64,000 nt of DNA. Source: Rhyzopertha dominica. Taxonomy: Eukaryota > Arthropoda > Insecta > Coleoptera > Bostrichidae. Location: NCBI GenBank assembly GCA_025024175.1, contig QCXZ01000064.1, positions 59,479,325 through 59,543,324 of the forward strand, given 5' to 3'. The notes below the pieces were generated by a model, which did no database searches, was not told where the DNA came from, and saw only the letters and a list, made by a program, of their open reading frames with translations. A program made the translations under genes and the position numbers. Positions 1 to 10,858 of this stretch are shown here, one piece after another. The stretch's first letter is position 1; each line of letters starts with the position of its first letter.

Positions 1-1114
1 AAAACATTTGACAATCGTAATGTTAATTAACCAGTTAAATAAACAAGTAAGTTGCCTAGCGACCATAGATGCCAAGTTTACCTTTATTTCTGCATTTCTA
101 CAGATATTTAAATAGGTATTTCTCATAAAACCATAAAATTACGATTATAGCCACATTACAAATTCATTATTAATGTAAACACATTATTCATAAGGTGGTA
201 AAGTGTTCAAAAGCATCTATAGCAACATATCTCAACATTGATGACTGATAAACATCAAACAACGATTCAAATTTATTTCGTTTTATATAAAGCGTATTGT
301 AAATAAATTCTTCACTATATTATTATTATGCTTTAATTAGAATTAGGAAAAATACAAACAGATACCTACATGGACTTAACTGTAACTATTTTTCTGGGTT
401 GTGACGTACAAAATTTAAAGCTTTTTCCACTTTGGTAAGCACCATTGCTTTTGTGTGTTTCTTCAGTGAAAAGTGACCAAAAAAAAAAACTACATGGGAT
501 TCCCATCCTGTTTTTTTTTCGCTATACCTACCTATTATGTTACACTTTTGACTGTCAATAGAAATCTTTATAGTATTTGGGTTAGAATTAAGTTAGCAAC
601 ACAATAATAATATTAGAATAATGTTAACACTACTCCGAAGAAGTTCTAAACGTTCTAATAAATAATGTCTATTATGGAAAATCATTTGAAACTCGCATTA
701 CAACAACAATCTTCGAACGATTGTCAATATAAATCAATTTTAATTTGCTACTTGTAATTTCAACAGTGGAATCTGGCATCGCTGCTAACGTGCGGTACGG
801 TATGTGACCCGGTTAAAGAAAATGTCCTAACGGTACATTCCAGCAACAATTACCACGAAATAAATCAAATTAAGTGCGAAACGTATGTTTAATTACAAAC
901 TGATAAGGAAACTCGTTGATAATCTTACGCATTTTGATTTTTGACCCATGATAGATTCAAATTAACCGTTGTCGGTTGACATTTTTCCCACTCATTCTTG
1001 ACCAATCACAGGGCGCGTTACAAAGTTCGATGCACCTACTGTGCGCGCGCTTCTAAATTTGATTTTGTCAAAGGGAACTGAAAACTTTGAAAACCGTGTG
1101 TTAGTTTTATCAAA
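1..1114. other. 5' flank of the RhoGAP gene
   Basis: I see no gene here. The stretch is AT-rich with homopolymer runs. The last 150 bases before the start codon at 1115 become less AT-rich and contain a CCAAT-type box (gaccaatcac, near 1000) and a GCGCGC run near 1043. These are plausible promoter parts for the downstream gene, but no TATA box or initiator stands out. Confidence 0.4.
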
Positions 1115-4100
1115 ATGTTCATGAACGATGTGTACAAAAAGGAAGAAATACGAAGCATCGCCATCAAAGACTTAAGAAGCTTGGGGATAAAATACAGACC
1201 AAAGAAATCGAAGCATAGTCAGGTTAGGTTTCTACCTGATGTAAATAAAACATGTATTTAAGGAATTTTCTTGTTTTGTAGGAGGCAAAGAATGGCAAGA
1301 AGCTATTTAAAACCTTCCTGGCTCTGCTACCCATGCAGACTGTAACTCTAGTGACTGGTCAACAACTCAAAGTGCCAAAAATTGTCCACGAATTGTGTTC
1401 GTTCATTCTTAGCAAGGTAGAAACCGAAGGGCTGTTTAGAAAAGGTGGTTCGAAGTCTAGGCAGAATGAAATAAAAGTATTAAGCGTGAATTTCTTGATG
1501 AATCAGTATTAACAGGTTTTGTTACAGCTTTTGCTAGATGCGGGCTGCCGTTTGGGTGATGACCACCACGAAATCGATGTGGCAAACGTGTTAAAAACAT
1601 TTCTTAGAGAGCTACCGGAGCCGCTCATACCTCAGTGTTTACACGATGTATTTCTGAGGTGTGTTTTATTGGAAACTGGAAAGCTGGAAGCTTTGCTTTT
1701 GGCTTGTCTATTACTTCCAATAGAGAATCTCAATACTTTTGCATATATTATGCAGGTAAGTAATGGATTTTCAGGTGGTAGAAACAAAATTAGTATTATC
1801 AGTCAAGTTGTATAACATCCAGACCAGTTATTAAAAGATTTAGTTCGAATAACAGCTTTCTCAACTTCCAGTTCTTACATCAAGTAACCGAATGTTCCTA
1901 TTCTAACAAAATGGATTCCTACAATATCGCCGTATGTCTTGGACCTTCAGTTTTACCAATAGATGATAAAGTGGCACTGAACACCCAGCACAGGTTGAAG
2001 AAATGGTGCGAACTGTTTCAACAGCTAGTAGAACATGCCGACAAAATAGGCATTTTGCCGGAAAATATTATCGAACGCATTGCGCTGTCTTCTTCTTCCG
2101 GATCATTGTCTGATGAGGAAGTAGGTGTCAAAAAGAAGAAGAAACGAAGAAGTGGCTCCCTCACAAGTAAGTAATAAAATAAACTGCATTAATTCAAAAA
2201 TGTAACTGGTCGGAATGTGAAAAACCCAAAAATAAATCGCTTTTTTCGCATAGGAATGTTCAGTGGTCTCAGAAAAATGGTCAGTAGTAGGCTTAATGAA
2301 GACACAGAACCAACATTAGTAACACCTGATCTTTTGATCACACCACGTATACACAGAAGCAATAAGAAACGGAAACCCGGAATCGGCCATTTTTCCAGCA
2401 AGAAAAAGTAGGTTTTTTTGCATTACTAGTAAGCCTGTTCTGATAAGACATTTCATATAATTTTGACAGGCAAGAGTTGCTTAGCAATTTACCAGGGGGG
2501 GCCCTAAGAACACCTATAACACCTGCACGCACTCCAATCAGCAATAATCCCAAGTAAGTAGTAATCTACAAAAAAACCTGAATTGAGCTTCAAAATTTTG
2601 TACATTGCAACCTCTTCAGTCAATAAAAATAACAATTTTTGTATCTAGTTGACTTCTATTAAATTTGGAACATACTTTTACAATCAGAAACAAAAGTAAA
2701 ACACTAATGAAGAAACTAATTACGACAAAACACATTTTTTAGAACTTGCTTTGTTAATAGGTAAATAATAAGCAGAAAAAATGGACATGCAAATTCTGTC
2801 AGAAACATGTATTTTCTAATAAAAAAATGCTCTCATTTGGATATAAAAATTTCTGTGACAGAAAACTACCTAACTGGAGAAATATTTCAAATGTTGCTTT
2901 CATACTTCTATTAGATTCCTTGGTATTCGAGTCAGTTTCATTTGAAAAGAAAAATGGGAGGGAGAGGTGGTTCTATTTTACAGTGCTGTTATCATGCTAT
3001 CCTAATACAAACATAAAAATTTTCAACTTTTAATGCTGGAAATGTTTTGAAAGAAAAGTGAAAAATATATACAGGACACTCTGCAATCATGTTAGCATAT
3101 TTTAAGGGGCATTCTGCGAGATATTTTAAGGAGGTATAAAAATTTCCTATTTGAATTCTTCCTGTCAGAACACATATTGATATTTAAATGGCCAAATTTT
3201 TTCTTGAAAATAGTAAAGTTAAAGATTTGCATTTGCTTGTACCTTGTCCTAATTTCATTGATATTTTTTTTAATACCCCATTTAATTTTAAATTTTATTT
3301 CGCACATAATTTTTTGTACAGCCAATAATTTGCGACCAAAAAAATAAAATATGTTTTCTTTATTGGTATTTTAAAATTATTACCATGTATACTAAAAAGC
3401 GCAGCAGGTGGCTATCATTTAACATTGTCTGTTTACAGGTTACAGGATAATTAATAAAATTCAAATCAGAAAAAACAAAAATTGGGTAAATTCACATCCA
3501 AAAACGTTTGATAGCTTGCCTAACAATGCTAAAAATGATAGTTACCCACTATGTTTTTTAATAATCAAGTGGAATATGGCAAGAAAAAAAAAATTTTTAC
3601 TATTACAGCCAACGAAATCAATAATTATTAAACATAAAATATATTTAAAATGCAATAATTCGCAAAAACATATGTAAGATGTTACTAGAAGCCATAAATG
3701 ACCAGTTAGTAGTCTTCACTCTGAATTTAGTGGAATTTTGGAAATTATGGGCTTTACAGGAAAATACCTAAACATATCTTTTATTACAAATTTCATAGGG
3801 ATCAAGGCTATTAATAACAATTTTTTCATTTCTTAAAATATTTTGTAAATTTCCACACCAAAAAATTAAATTTTGTTAAAGATTATTTTCATGGTGAGTA
3901 AGTGTGTCCTATATTTTTTTCTAGTATTATTCACCTATTAAAGAGGACATTTTGAAAAAAATAGTTTTGTTGGAAATATTTTCGCTAACAAGCCTTTACC
4001 ACGTTATCTACTGCAGAAAACAACAAACCCTGTCAAACTAAAAAAAAAAAAATCAGATAAATATTACTTTCATCAATCTATATTCTAAATCATAAGTTAA

Positions 4101-5300
4101 ATAATCAAATCAAAATTAATATTTTTTAGTTTTCCAAATTCAAATGATGTTAAATTTATAAGGAAATTTTGTTCAACAAATGTTTCTCTAATTTTTATCA
4201 GCGCTACAGAGAAAAAATCCCAATGGTACTCTAAACCCAAGACCCAGAAACTTCGAAAATTAGCCAGCAGCGAGAAATTGACCACCGAAGAACCGCGAAG
4301 GGCTTTAGAACGGAGATGGTCCGCAGCAAGCCAATTGGCTTCGTTCAAAAAGAACAAGAAGGCAGTGCCGGCTCAAAAGACCGCAAGTATGTCCAACATC
4401 CCAGCGACCTCCGAATCAGACGACTATGTTCGTGTATCCAAGAGCGAATACGAAGAAATAAAAAGCAGAGTCTCGGAGATAGAACGCCGAATTTCCATCG
4501 AACTCGAGTCTGTTACGGAAGACTACAAAGTCGTCGATAAAAATGAATTGGACAACATTCAGACAGAGTACGAGAAAACGAAAAGTTTAACGCAGTTGAG
4601 CCCAACAACGGACCACTTAGCCAGACAGTTAAGCAAAAATTTGAAGATCCGGCGAAGCCAGGAACATCCAGNGATAAGATCCCCGAGTGCACGAAAAATC
4701 GGCACCATCAAACGCAGATCTTTGGAAAACCAGAAGGTTAGGGTGACCAGGAACCAGTCGTGGCACGTAACGCCCTCCAACACCTCCAGAACTAACTTGA
4801 AGAGAAACAGACGACTATCGGGAACGCCGGAAGCTAAAACCCAGAGAAAGTTAAGCCGAACTCCCAGCTTCAAGAAAGTCTCGACAGCAGAAAACAGTTG
4901 GGCCAGTGCACAAGACTATTTCGAACAGGTGACTCCGAGCACCGGAGGATCCGAGAACTCTCGAGCGTCCATCGCGAGGCTGCGCAGCCAGAATGCGGGA
5001 ATGGTGCTGGCGAAAGCGAGGCTGTTCGAAAATTCCGCAGAGAAAATGAAGATCGCCGTGGAAGACATCAAGAAAGTGACGCCGCCTCAGAGAAAGCGAC
5101 TGCGCGTCTGTCACGTGAAGCAGGTCGACAAGGAGAATATAGTCGGCAAGGGTGCGTCAGATCTGGTCAGGGAATACCCGAACATTAAGAAAAGTCTTGC
5201 GGTTAGGTCGCCAAAGAGGCTCTGCCACACGCCGAAACTGGGGGAGAAAATGCGTACACCACTGCGTGCTACTGTCTCGATTAGGCAGCAGAAATTTTAA
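1115..5300 (+). CDS. RhoGAP domain protein, ARHGAP11A-like
   Basis: Rho-family GTPase-activating protein that would switch off Rho GTPases. Seven coding exons: 1115-1222, 1282-1476, 1528-1755, 1872-2166, 2254-2407, 2470-2553 and 4202-5300. Together they give exactly 721 codons (720 aa). The RhoGAP domain covers roughly residues 60-240. It shows the arginine-finger motif EGLFRKGG (Arg89), then LKTFLRELPEPLIP and KMDSYNIAVCLGPSVL, which are typical of the family. After the domain the protein is basic and Ser/Thr-rich (KKKKKRRSG, repeated SPxARK and TPxR sites), like the long disordered tail of ARHGAP11A, a cell-cycle and cytokinesis GAP in vertebrates. The start is the first ATG before a good GT donor. 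An AATAAA lies at 5348. The last intron is 1.65 kb, the others are 51-116 bases. One N at 4672 leaves one residue unknown. Assignment to ARHGAP11 rests on domain position and tail character. The family call is firm, orthology less so. Confidence 0.88.
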
Positions 5301-5738
5301 ATGTTTTGTGGAGTTTTTATGTATTGGATTTGTATATTGTTCTTTTCAATAAATGATTTTATTATTGCCTACTTTTACCTTCGTATTGATTTTTTTTTTT
5401 GTAACTCTAGACAGTCAGGCATTCACAGCCGCCATATTTGTCCTACGACAATTGCAGTTACAAAACAGCACACCTTAATAATATTGCCTCACTAAGTTTG
5501 AAAATAGTCTTATTAAAAAGCTGGTGATCGATATTTTCATGCAAGCTGCTTTGTATATACAATAAATGAAATTGTAGCCCACAAATAATGTCAAAGGTAG
5601 ACTTCGCAATTAGAAATTATTTTAGGGTATAGTTGAATATTTTATCTTTCAGGTAAGCATTCATTTATCTATTTAAACTAATTCTTTGTACTCAGTAACA
5701 GAAGGATTTATTCGAGTAGGATCTATTTTCGTGCTATA

Positions 5739-5856
5739 CAGGGTGCAAGTAGATAAATACAAAAAAAAGGTTGCCAATAATTGTTTTTTCTGAAATACTT
5801 AAGTGGCAGTAATAACATTAAGAAGACATTTTCTGCCATTTTTTATTTACACCCTG
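5739..5856. mobile_element. MITE, TA-flanked, CAGGGTG ends
   Basis: A 118-bp non-coding element. It begins CAGGGTGCAAGTAGATAAA and ends in the near reverse complement (TTTATTTACACCCTG), with TA directly outside both ends. The termini resemble those of the DD41D transposon at 43586-45760, so it may be mobilised by that or a related transposase. That link is an inference. Confidence 0.65.
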
Positions 5857-6238
5857 TATAAGTATTACTTGATCGTAAAAATTATTTTAGAATTTGCTGA
5901 TGCTTTTTTCTTTAAATTTATCTCATTTTTTAAAAATTAGTGTTTAAAACAACTTATGCTTAGTAATTAGTGGATCCAAAACAGTATCTAAAATTTGTTT
6001 GTGATATACTTCATACTATTTTGTGAATATTGTGTTAAAAAAACTGTAAAATCGAGTCAAATGTATCCATTTCAAGNTAAATGNGTAGGTACAATGTAAA
6101 CATTANTTTTCTCCAACTTACCGTTACTTCCTATGACAAAAATTAGTTAATTTTAGTCTTAATTTCTTCCCAATAGGTGCTTGCCTTATAGAAAAGATCA
6201 CCTCCTCTACAAAACTATACAAAGCAATAAGTATCATA

Positions 6239-6426
6239 CAGGGTGTTTCAGTAATGTGTATTTCTTCTGTATCTCCGAAAGTATTACAAATACTAATATA
6301 AAAAATTCGTNAAGCAAAGTGAATTGGTTTCAAATTCTCTACAGCATAAAATTATGTATGCATATACAGAGTAGNCCATAATAGTGCTGTAGGCACTAAC
6401 TTTCTTATTTTAAATAGAACACCCTG
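6239..6426. mobile_element. MITE, TA-flanked, CAGGGTGTTT ends
   Basis: A 188-bp element starting CAGGGTGTTTC and ending AGAACACCCTG, with TA on both flanks and no coding capacity. It contains two Ns. Its right end is shared with the decayed copy ending near 6708. It belongs to the same loose terminal-motif group as the 5739 element. Confidence 0.6.
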
Positions 6427-7215
6427 TATATCATTGCATTTTTTGATTCTGCAGTGAATTTTAATGTAACCTTGTATAAGTTTTACCATAGCTGGATATG
6501 ACCTTTTTTTGAAATAATAACACTTCTAAAAGATTTGACTTGTAGAGGTTCACAGAAATAATGTTTTTTTTTATAAAAAAATTTGGCAAATGTAATTTTA
6601 AATAATTAAATATTATGTCTGCTTTATAGCTGGACACTGGTTTTTATCGTTTATTCAAACAAGGTGTTTTAAATGACAATAATTCTTTTATTTTAAATAG
6701 AATACCCCGTATTTTTATTTCACAAGTAAATGTCTAATAAAATTCTGTTGCTAATGTTGTCCTATATCAAAAATTGCCAGATTTTGAATTAGTCTTAAAA
6801 GAAAGAAATTTTTTGCTATTATTGAGAATGTCATCGCAGACCCCAATTTCCTTTTTCCTTTCGTTGACATGGACCTCTTGCAGGTCACTGTCGACCTCTG
6901 AGAGTACAATTTATTTAGTTTGAATTGAACCCAGAGTGCATGTATAGTTTCATTTCAAGTTTCTCTTGCCTAATATCTCATTTTAAATAAACTACTGCTT
7001 TGATAATGGTGTATACAATAACTACAGTTAATTCCACCGTTGTTCTTTCATAAATAGGTGGTAATAAAATGCCCAAAAGATCAGTACTTCAAATGAAGAT
7101 AAAAAAAATTTGATAACACTGCATCTTGACAAAATGGCAAGTCACATGTGACGGATTGGCATATATTCAAATTTTTAAATCGCTTAATAATTAATTTATT
7201 GTGCCAATTTACATA

Positions 7216-8115
7216 TCACTTTTTCAGTACAGTGTCATAAATATCGCTTCTCCTCTGTTTGAAAATCGGTATCTGTTGCCTAACCCGATCACACTCGTTA
7301 AAATCCAGATCACAGTAGACGATTTCTTCCTCGTGGCCAGCCTGAGCCAGCACTNTCCCCCAGGGACTTGTCACTTGCGAGTGGCCCCACGCAATGTATC
7401 CCTTGTCACCTCTCGCAGGACTGATGGCGAAAACGAACAGCTGATTATCCAAAGCTCTCCCTCGCTGGAGCAGTTCCCAATGTATCGGACCCGTTGTCAT
7501 ATTAAAAGCACCTGGGTATATAAGCAGTTCACATCCTTGTAAACGGTAAATCTTGGCTAGCTCTTCGAATCTTATATCGTAACAAATACCAATACCGACC
7601 TTAACGCCTTCTATTTCGAAGACAGACAGACCATTTCCGGCACTTAACACGTCAGATTCTTTGAAGGTAATACCACCCGGTATGTCAATATCGAAGAGAT
7701 GCATTTTACGATACTTAGCGATCAATTCGCCTTTGGGGTTCCAAACGGTACAAGTATTAAAGTATCTTGAATCCTCTATTTCGGGAAATGTCCCCCCAAC
7801 TAAATAAATTTCATTTTCTTTGGCTGCTTTCGAAAGCATTTCACTTGTAGGTCCATCTGGAATGCTTTCCGCGTACTGATTGAAGAAGCTGGTTCCGTAT
7901 GGTGAATTGAAACATTCCGGCAGTGCTATTAGTTTAGCACCTGCATTTTTGGCCTTCGAAATGTGTGCTGCTGCGTTTTCCAAATTCTGGGCCCGATCTT
8001 TCCCCACTTTTAGCTGTATTAAAGCGGCCTTCAAGCTTCTCTGCATTGCACTGAGATTTCTCGCCTGTAAGTATTTAGCCGCTGTTGTGAAACACTGTTT
8101 TATGTTGAATAGCAT
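7216..8115 (-). CDS. NIT2: Omega-amidase, nitrilase superfamily (NIT2)
   Basis: Hydrolyses alpha-ketoglutaramate and alpha-ketosuccinamate, closing the glutamine transaminase cycle. Intronless, 299 aa from the ATG at 8115. The nitrilase Glu-Lys-Cys triad is visible: Glu67 in ALPECFNSPYG, Lys137 in YRKMHLFDID and Cys178 in GIGICYDIRF. The C-terminus follows known NIT2 proteins (GAFNMTTGPIHWELL, ARGDKGYIAWGHS). Residues 1-23 (MLFNIKQCFTTAAKYLQARN...) are basic with no acidic residue and look like a mitochondrial targeting leader. A second in-frame ATG at 8046 (MQRSLKAALIQL) begins where cytosolic NIT2 normally starts, so two products are possible. One N at 7354 leaves a residue unknown. Lies head-to-head with the coactosin gene. 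A reverse-strand AATAAA sits about 15 bases after the stop. Confidence 0.95.
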   Translation of the reverse strand: MLFNIKQCFTTAAKYLQARNLSAMQRSLKAALIQLKVGKDRAQNLENAAAHISKAKNAGAKLIALPECFNSPYGTSFFNQYAESIPDGPTSEMLSKAAKENEIYLVGGTFPEIEDSRYFNTCTVWNPKGELIAKYRKMHLFDIDIPGGITFKESDVLSAGNGLSVFEIEGVKVGIGICYDIRFEELAKIYRLQGCELLIYPGAFNMTTGPIHWELLQRGRALDNQLFVFAISPARGDKGYIAWGHSQVTSPWGXVLAQAGHEEEIVYCDLDFNECDRVRQQIPIFKQRRSDIYDTVLKK

Positions 8116-8766
8116 TTGCAGTTCTATAAATAGCAACTGATAACACGGTTGAACTTACTCCAGTAACTTTAAACCGGTAATAAATGTAAAAGATAAATCA
8201 TTCTTAAATTACACAACAATGAAATAGTACTGCTCCATCATAATATATTACGTATTCTTTTAAGGAATACATTTCTGTGTTCTTGATCTAAACGTATAAA
8301 CGAACCATTATAATTAGTATTTAGCCTTAGTAATAAATAAACAAATCAAAACACTAGTCAAGTCAAAGTGATAAAGTGAGGTTAACGTACGATCTGTCAA
8401 TGTCACTAACTTTAATTAATGCAAATAAGGCATAAAAGCAGAATTGGTATACACCATTTTAGTAAAAGAGTCTGTAAACAATCATGCTATAAGTGAATAA
8501 AAACTGTTTCTGATAATGCTTGATAATATAAAGTACAATTTCGAACTGGCAACCACGCAAACTAACCAAAACGTGCGCAAGCGTCAGTAGAGCCAATCAC
8601 CACGCCCGGCCATCTTCGCTTTTCGTTGCTCATTTGTTTCTAGTGGCGCGAACGTAAAAATACCGGCAAGCAGTTGTCAGTCTTGAAGGGAGTTTGACAA
8701 CTTTGTGGGGGTCTTTTATACAAGTTTTTTGCGTTTTTTATCGGGACAGTGTGCAGTTCACTTATA
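8116..8766. promoter_or_regulatory. Shared promoter region NIT2 / coactosin
   Basis: About 650 bases separate two divergent start codons. The coactosin-proximal part is locally GC-richer and has a CCAAT box next to a GC box (gagccaatcaccacgccc, near 8590). No TATA box is convincing on either side. This points to a bidirectional housekeeping promoter, inferred from gene arrangement and composition only. Confidence 0.45.
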
Positions 8767-10858
8767 ATGTCGACGGAGGCCATCGAAAGCGTCGAATACG
8801 ACCAGATAGTCCAAAATGGGCCAAAGAAAGTAAGTCGAGTTTGAATGAATCCTTATGAAAAGTTCCGGGAAGCGGAAACATTTTTTGATAATTGATTATC
8901 AGATTTTTGCTTCGTGGGATAGTATCATGAGTCAGGTTCAAGCCCTGTCTGGGATTTAACGTGAATCACCCGTCCACCCCGATGTGATTTAACAATCGTT
9001 TNAATTGTATACNCCCACACCGAACGCATTGTATCAAAAATAGTAGTTTTTTTGTTCGGAAGCCTTGAAATGCAGAGTAACGTCCGCTTCGTCTGCGTTT
9101 AAGGCTTCATTAAAAAAAATCTGGATTTACAATGATAAAGACTAGCCCGACCAGTTTCGCGAATAACGGGATCTGGGATTGTGCGAAATATTTTCAATGT
9201 CAAGGTCCGTTCCCAACAAAAATGAAGGCATTTCGTTTGTTTTTTTTTAACCGTTTTTGGTCTACCCCACTGAAATAATGCAGAGGTCATCTCGGTAGGA
9301 ATGCTGTTACATCGCATTATCTTGTAACTGTGAGCGATACCGACGTGGAACAGATGGCAAACGCCTGATGATTCCGTTTGAAAATAATGTAATTTCAACA
9401 AGCTATATGCAGCAGTCTAGATAAGCGGTTGCTTGATGGACTAGCCCCTCTAGTTATTAAGTTTATCTTTATTGTACTGCAGAAAAGATAGCGAATGAAA
9501 TATAACGACTTCAAAATTTAATCGCATTAGCTCTGACTTTTATGGCTTATGCGTCTAGAAAGTGTGGGGAATGAAATCTTAATTAATGTGTTTGATCGGC
9601 TTTCTTTTTCTAATTAGCGGTTCACATTTTTATTCGCTCGTAATAGAGCAATTACTGGTGCAAGTTGAAGATTTTGTAGCCCGACACACTTCAAAAAATT
9701 TAGTACTTAGAACCATTCTACTAGAACATTTATTACTAAATAAACTGTGTACATAGTACTTACTCATTATATTACCACGTATATTTGAAACACTTATCTT
9801 GTTTGCAAAGTATTGTCGACTGCATATAAATTAAATGCACGTTTGCTTTACATATACATATATTTGTTAGTCATAGCATTTTTTTTCTATTTCGACTTAG
9901 AATTTTTACGATAAAACGACTGCATGTTGCCAGATCGAGATTTTTTCCCTATAAAACGTAAAAATTTTGAGCAATTCCAATTGCATTTTTTCTGGCTATG
10001 AAATTAGTATGACGCTTGAGGCTTTTTTACATGTAAAATTACTTCAAGACGTTTAAATTCTGAAATAGTTTCCAAAGCTGTAGTGTATTTTTAATGTATT
10101 TCCTAAACTCAAGAGTGTAGGACCTTTCTAATCGTTCAGTATTCCATCAGTGGGTCTAATAATTGTAGAGCTATTTTCTTTAAATGACTACACAATTTAA
10201 TCTTTTTAATAGATTTTGCTGCTGAGACTACTGACATTTCTGACACTACTTTGTTCCTATGCATTTTGGAAAATTTTTAGTCCTGTCTTATGCTTGTAAT
10301 CTCGAATTTTACAGGTATCAATGGTAACTGACATAGACACAGAAGCTGTCAAAGAAGCGTATGAAGATGTTAGAAGCGACAATTCAGACACTCTATGGTA
10401 ATTAGTACAAATGAACTTTGGAAAGTTGTAAACACTCCTCTTCCAGGGCCGTTTTTAAGTTTGACGGTCCTATAATAGTGTGTTCGGCCAAAGGTTCCCA
10501 ATTTGAGAAGTTCAAAGAGCAGTTTGCAGAAAACGAACGGGCCTTCGGCTACATCAGGCTACAAACCGGGGACGAGATGTCGAAGCGTCAAAAGTTTTTG
10601 TTCGTCACATGGGTTGGGCCCGGTGTTAGCGTCATACAACGGGCAAAGATGTCAACAGATAAGAGCGTTATAAAAAATGTGGTTACGGTGAGTCGAAACT
10701 GAACTATTTTCAGCTGTTTGATGTAAAATTTTCCCTTCCAGAATTTCGCCGTTGAATTGCAACTCGAAAACATTGCAGAGTTCGAAATGGAGAATTTCAT
10801 TGATGCCCTGAACAAAGCTGGAGGTGCTAACTATGGTACTGGTGTGCGAGAGGTTTGA
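8767..10858 (+). CDS. Coactosin-like actin-binding protein
   Basis: ADF-homology-domain protein that binds F-actin. Vertebrate COTL1 also binds 5-lipoxygenase. Four coding exons: 8767-8829, 10315-10397, 10447-10687 and 10742-10858, giving 168 codons (167 aa). The ADF-H core is unmistakable: WAVFKFDGPIIV, LQTGDEMSKRQKFLFVTWVG, then MSTDKSVIKNVVTNFAVEL and a KAGGANYGTG tail as in coactosins. Exon 1 adds a 21-residue N-terminal extension (MSTEAIESVEYDQIVQNGPKK). A second start at Met24 in exon 2 would give a protein of the usual coactosin length, about 144 aa. I chose the first ATG because exon 1 ends in a consensus donor in the right phase. Intron 1 (8830-10314) is 1.5 kb and shows nothing coding. 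AATAAA lies at 10969. Confidence 0.92.

Larger units (their letters stand above)
5301..7215. other. Intergenic region with MITE cluster
   Basis: After the RhoGAP polyA signal no coding sequence is visible. The interval holds at least two short TA-flanked inverted-repeat elements (listed separately) and a third decayed relative near 6659-6708, whose right end (ttttaaatagaataccccgt) resembles that of the second. A reverse-strand AATAAA near 7195 would serve the NIT2 gene. Confidence 0.6.

Noticed and set aside
2827..3325. Open frames inside the large RhoGAP intron
   Set aside because: Very AT-rich, Lys/Asn/Phe-heavy translations without motifs; the exons on both sides join in phase without them.
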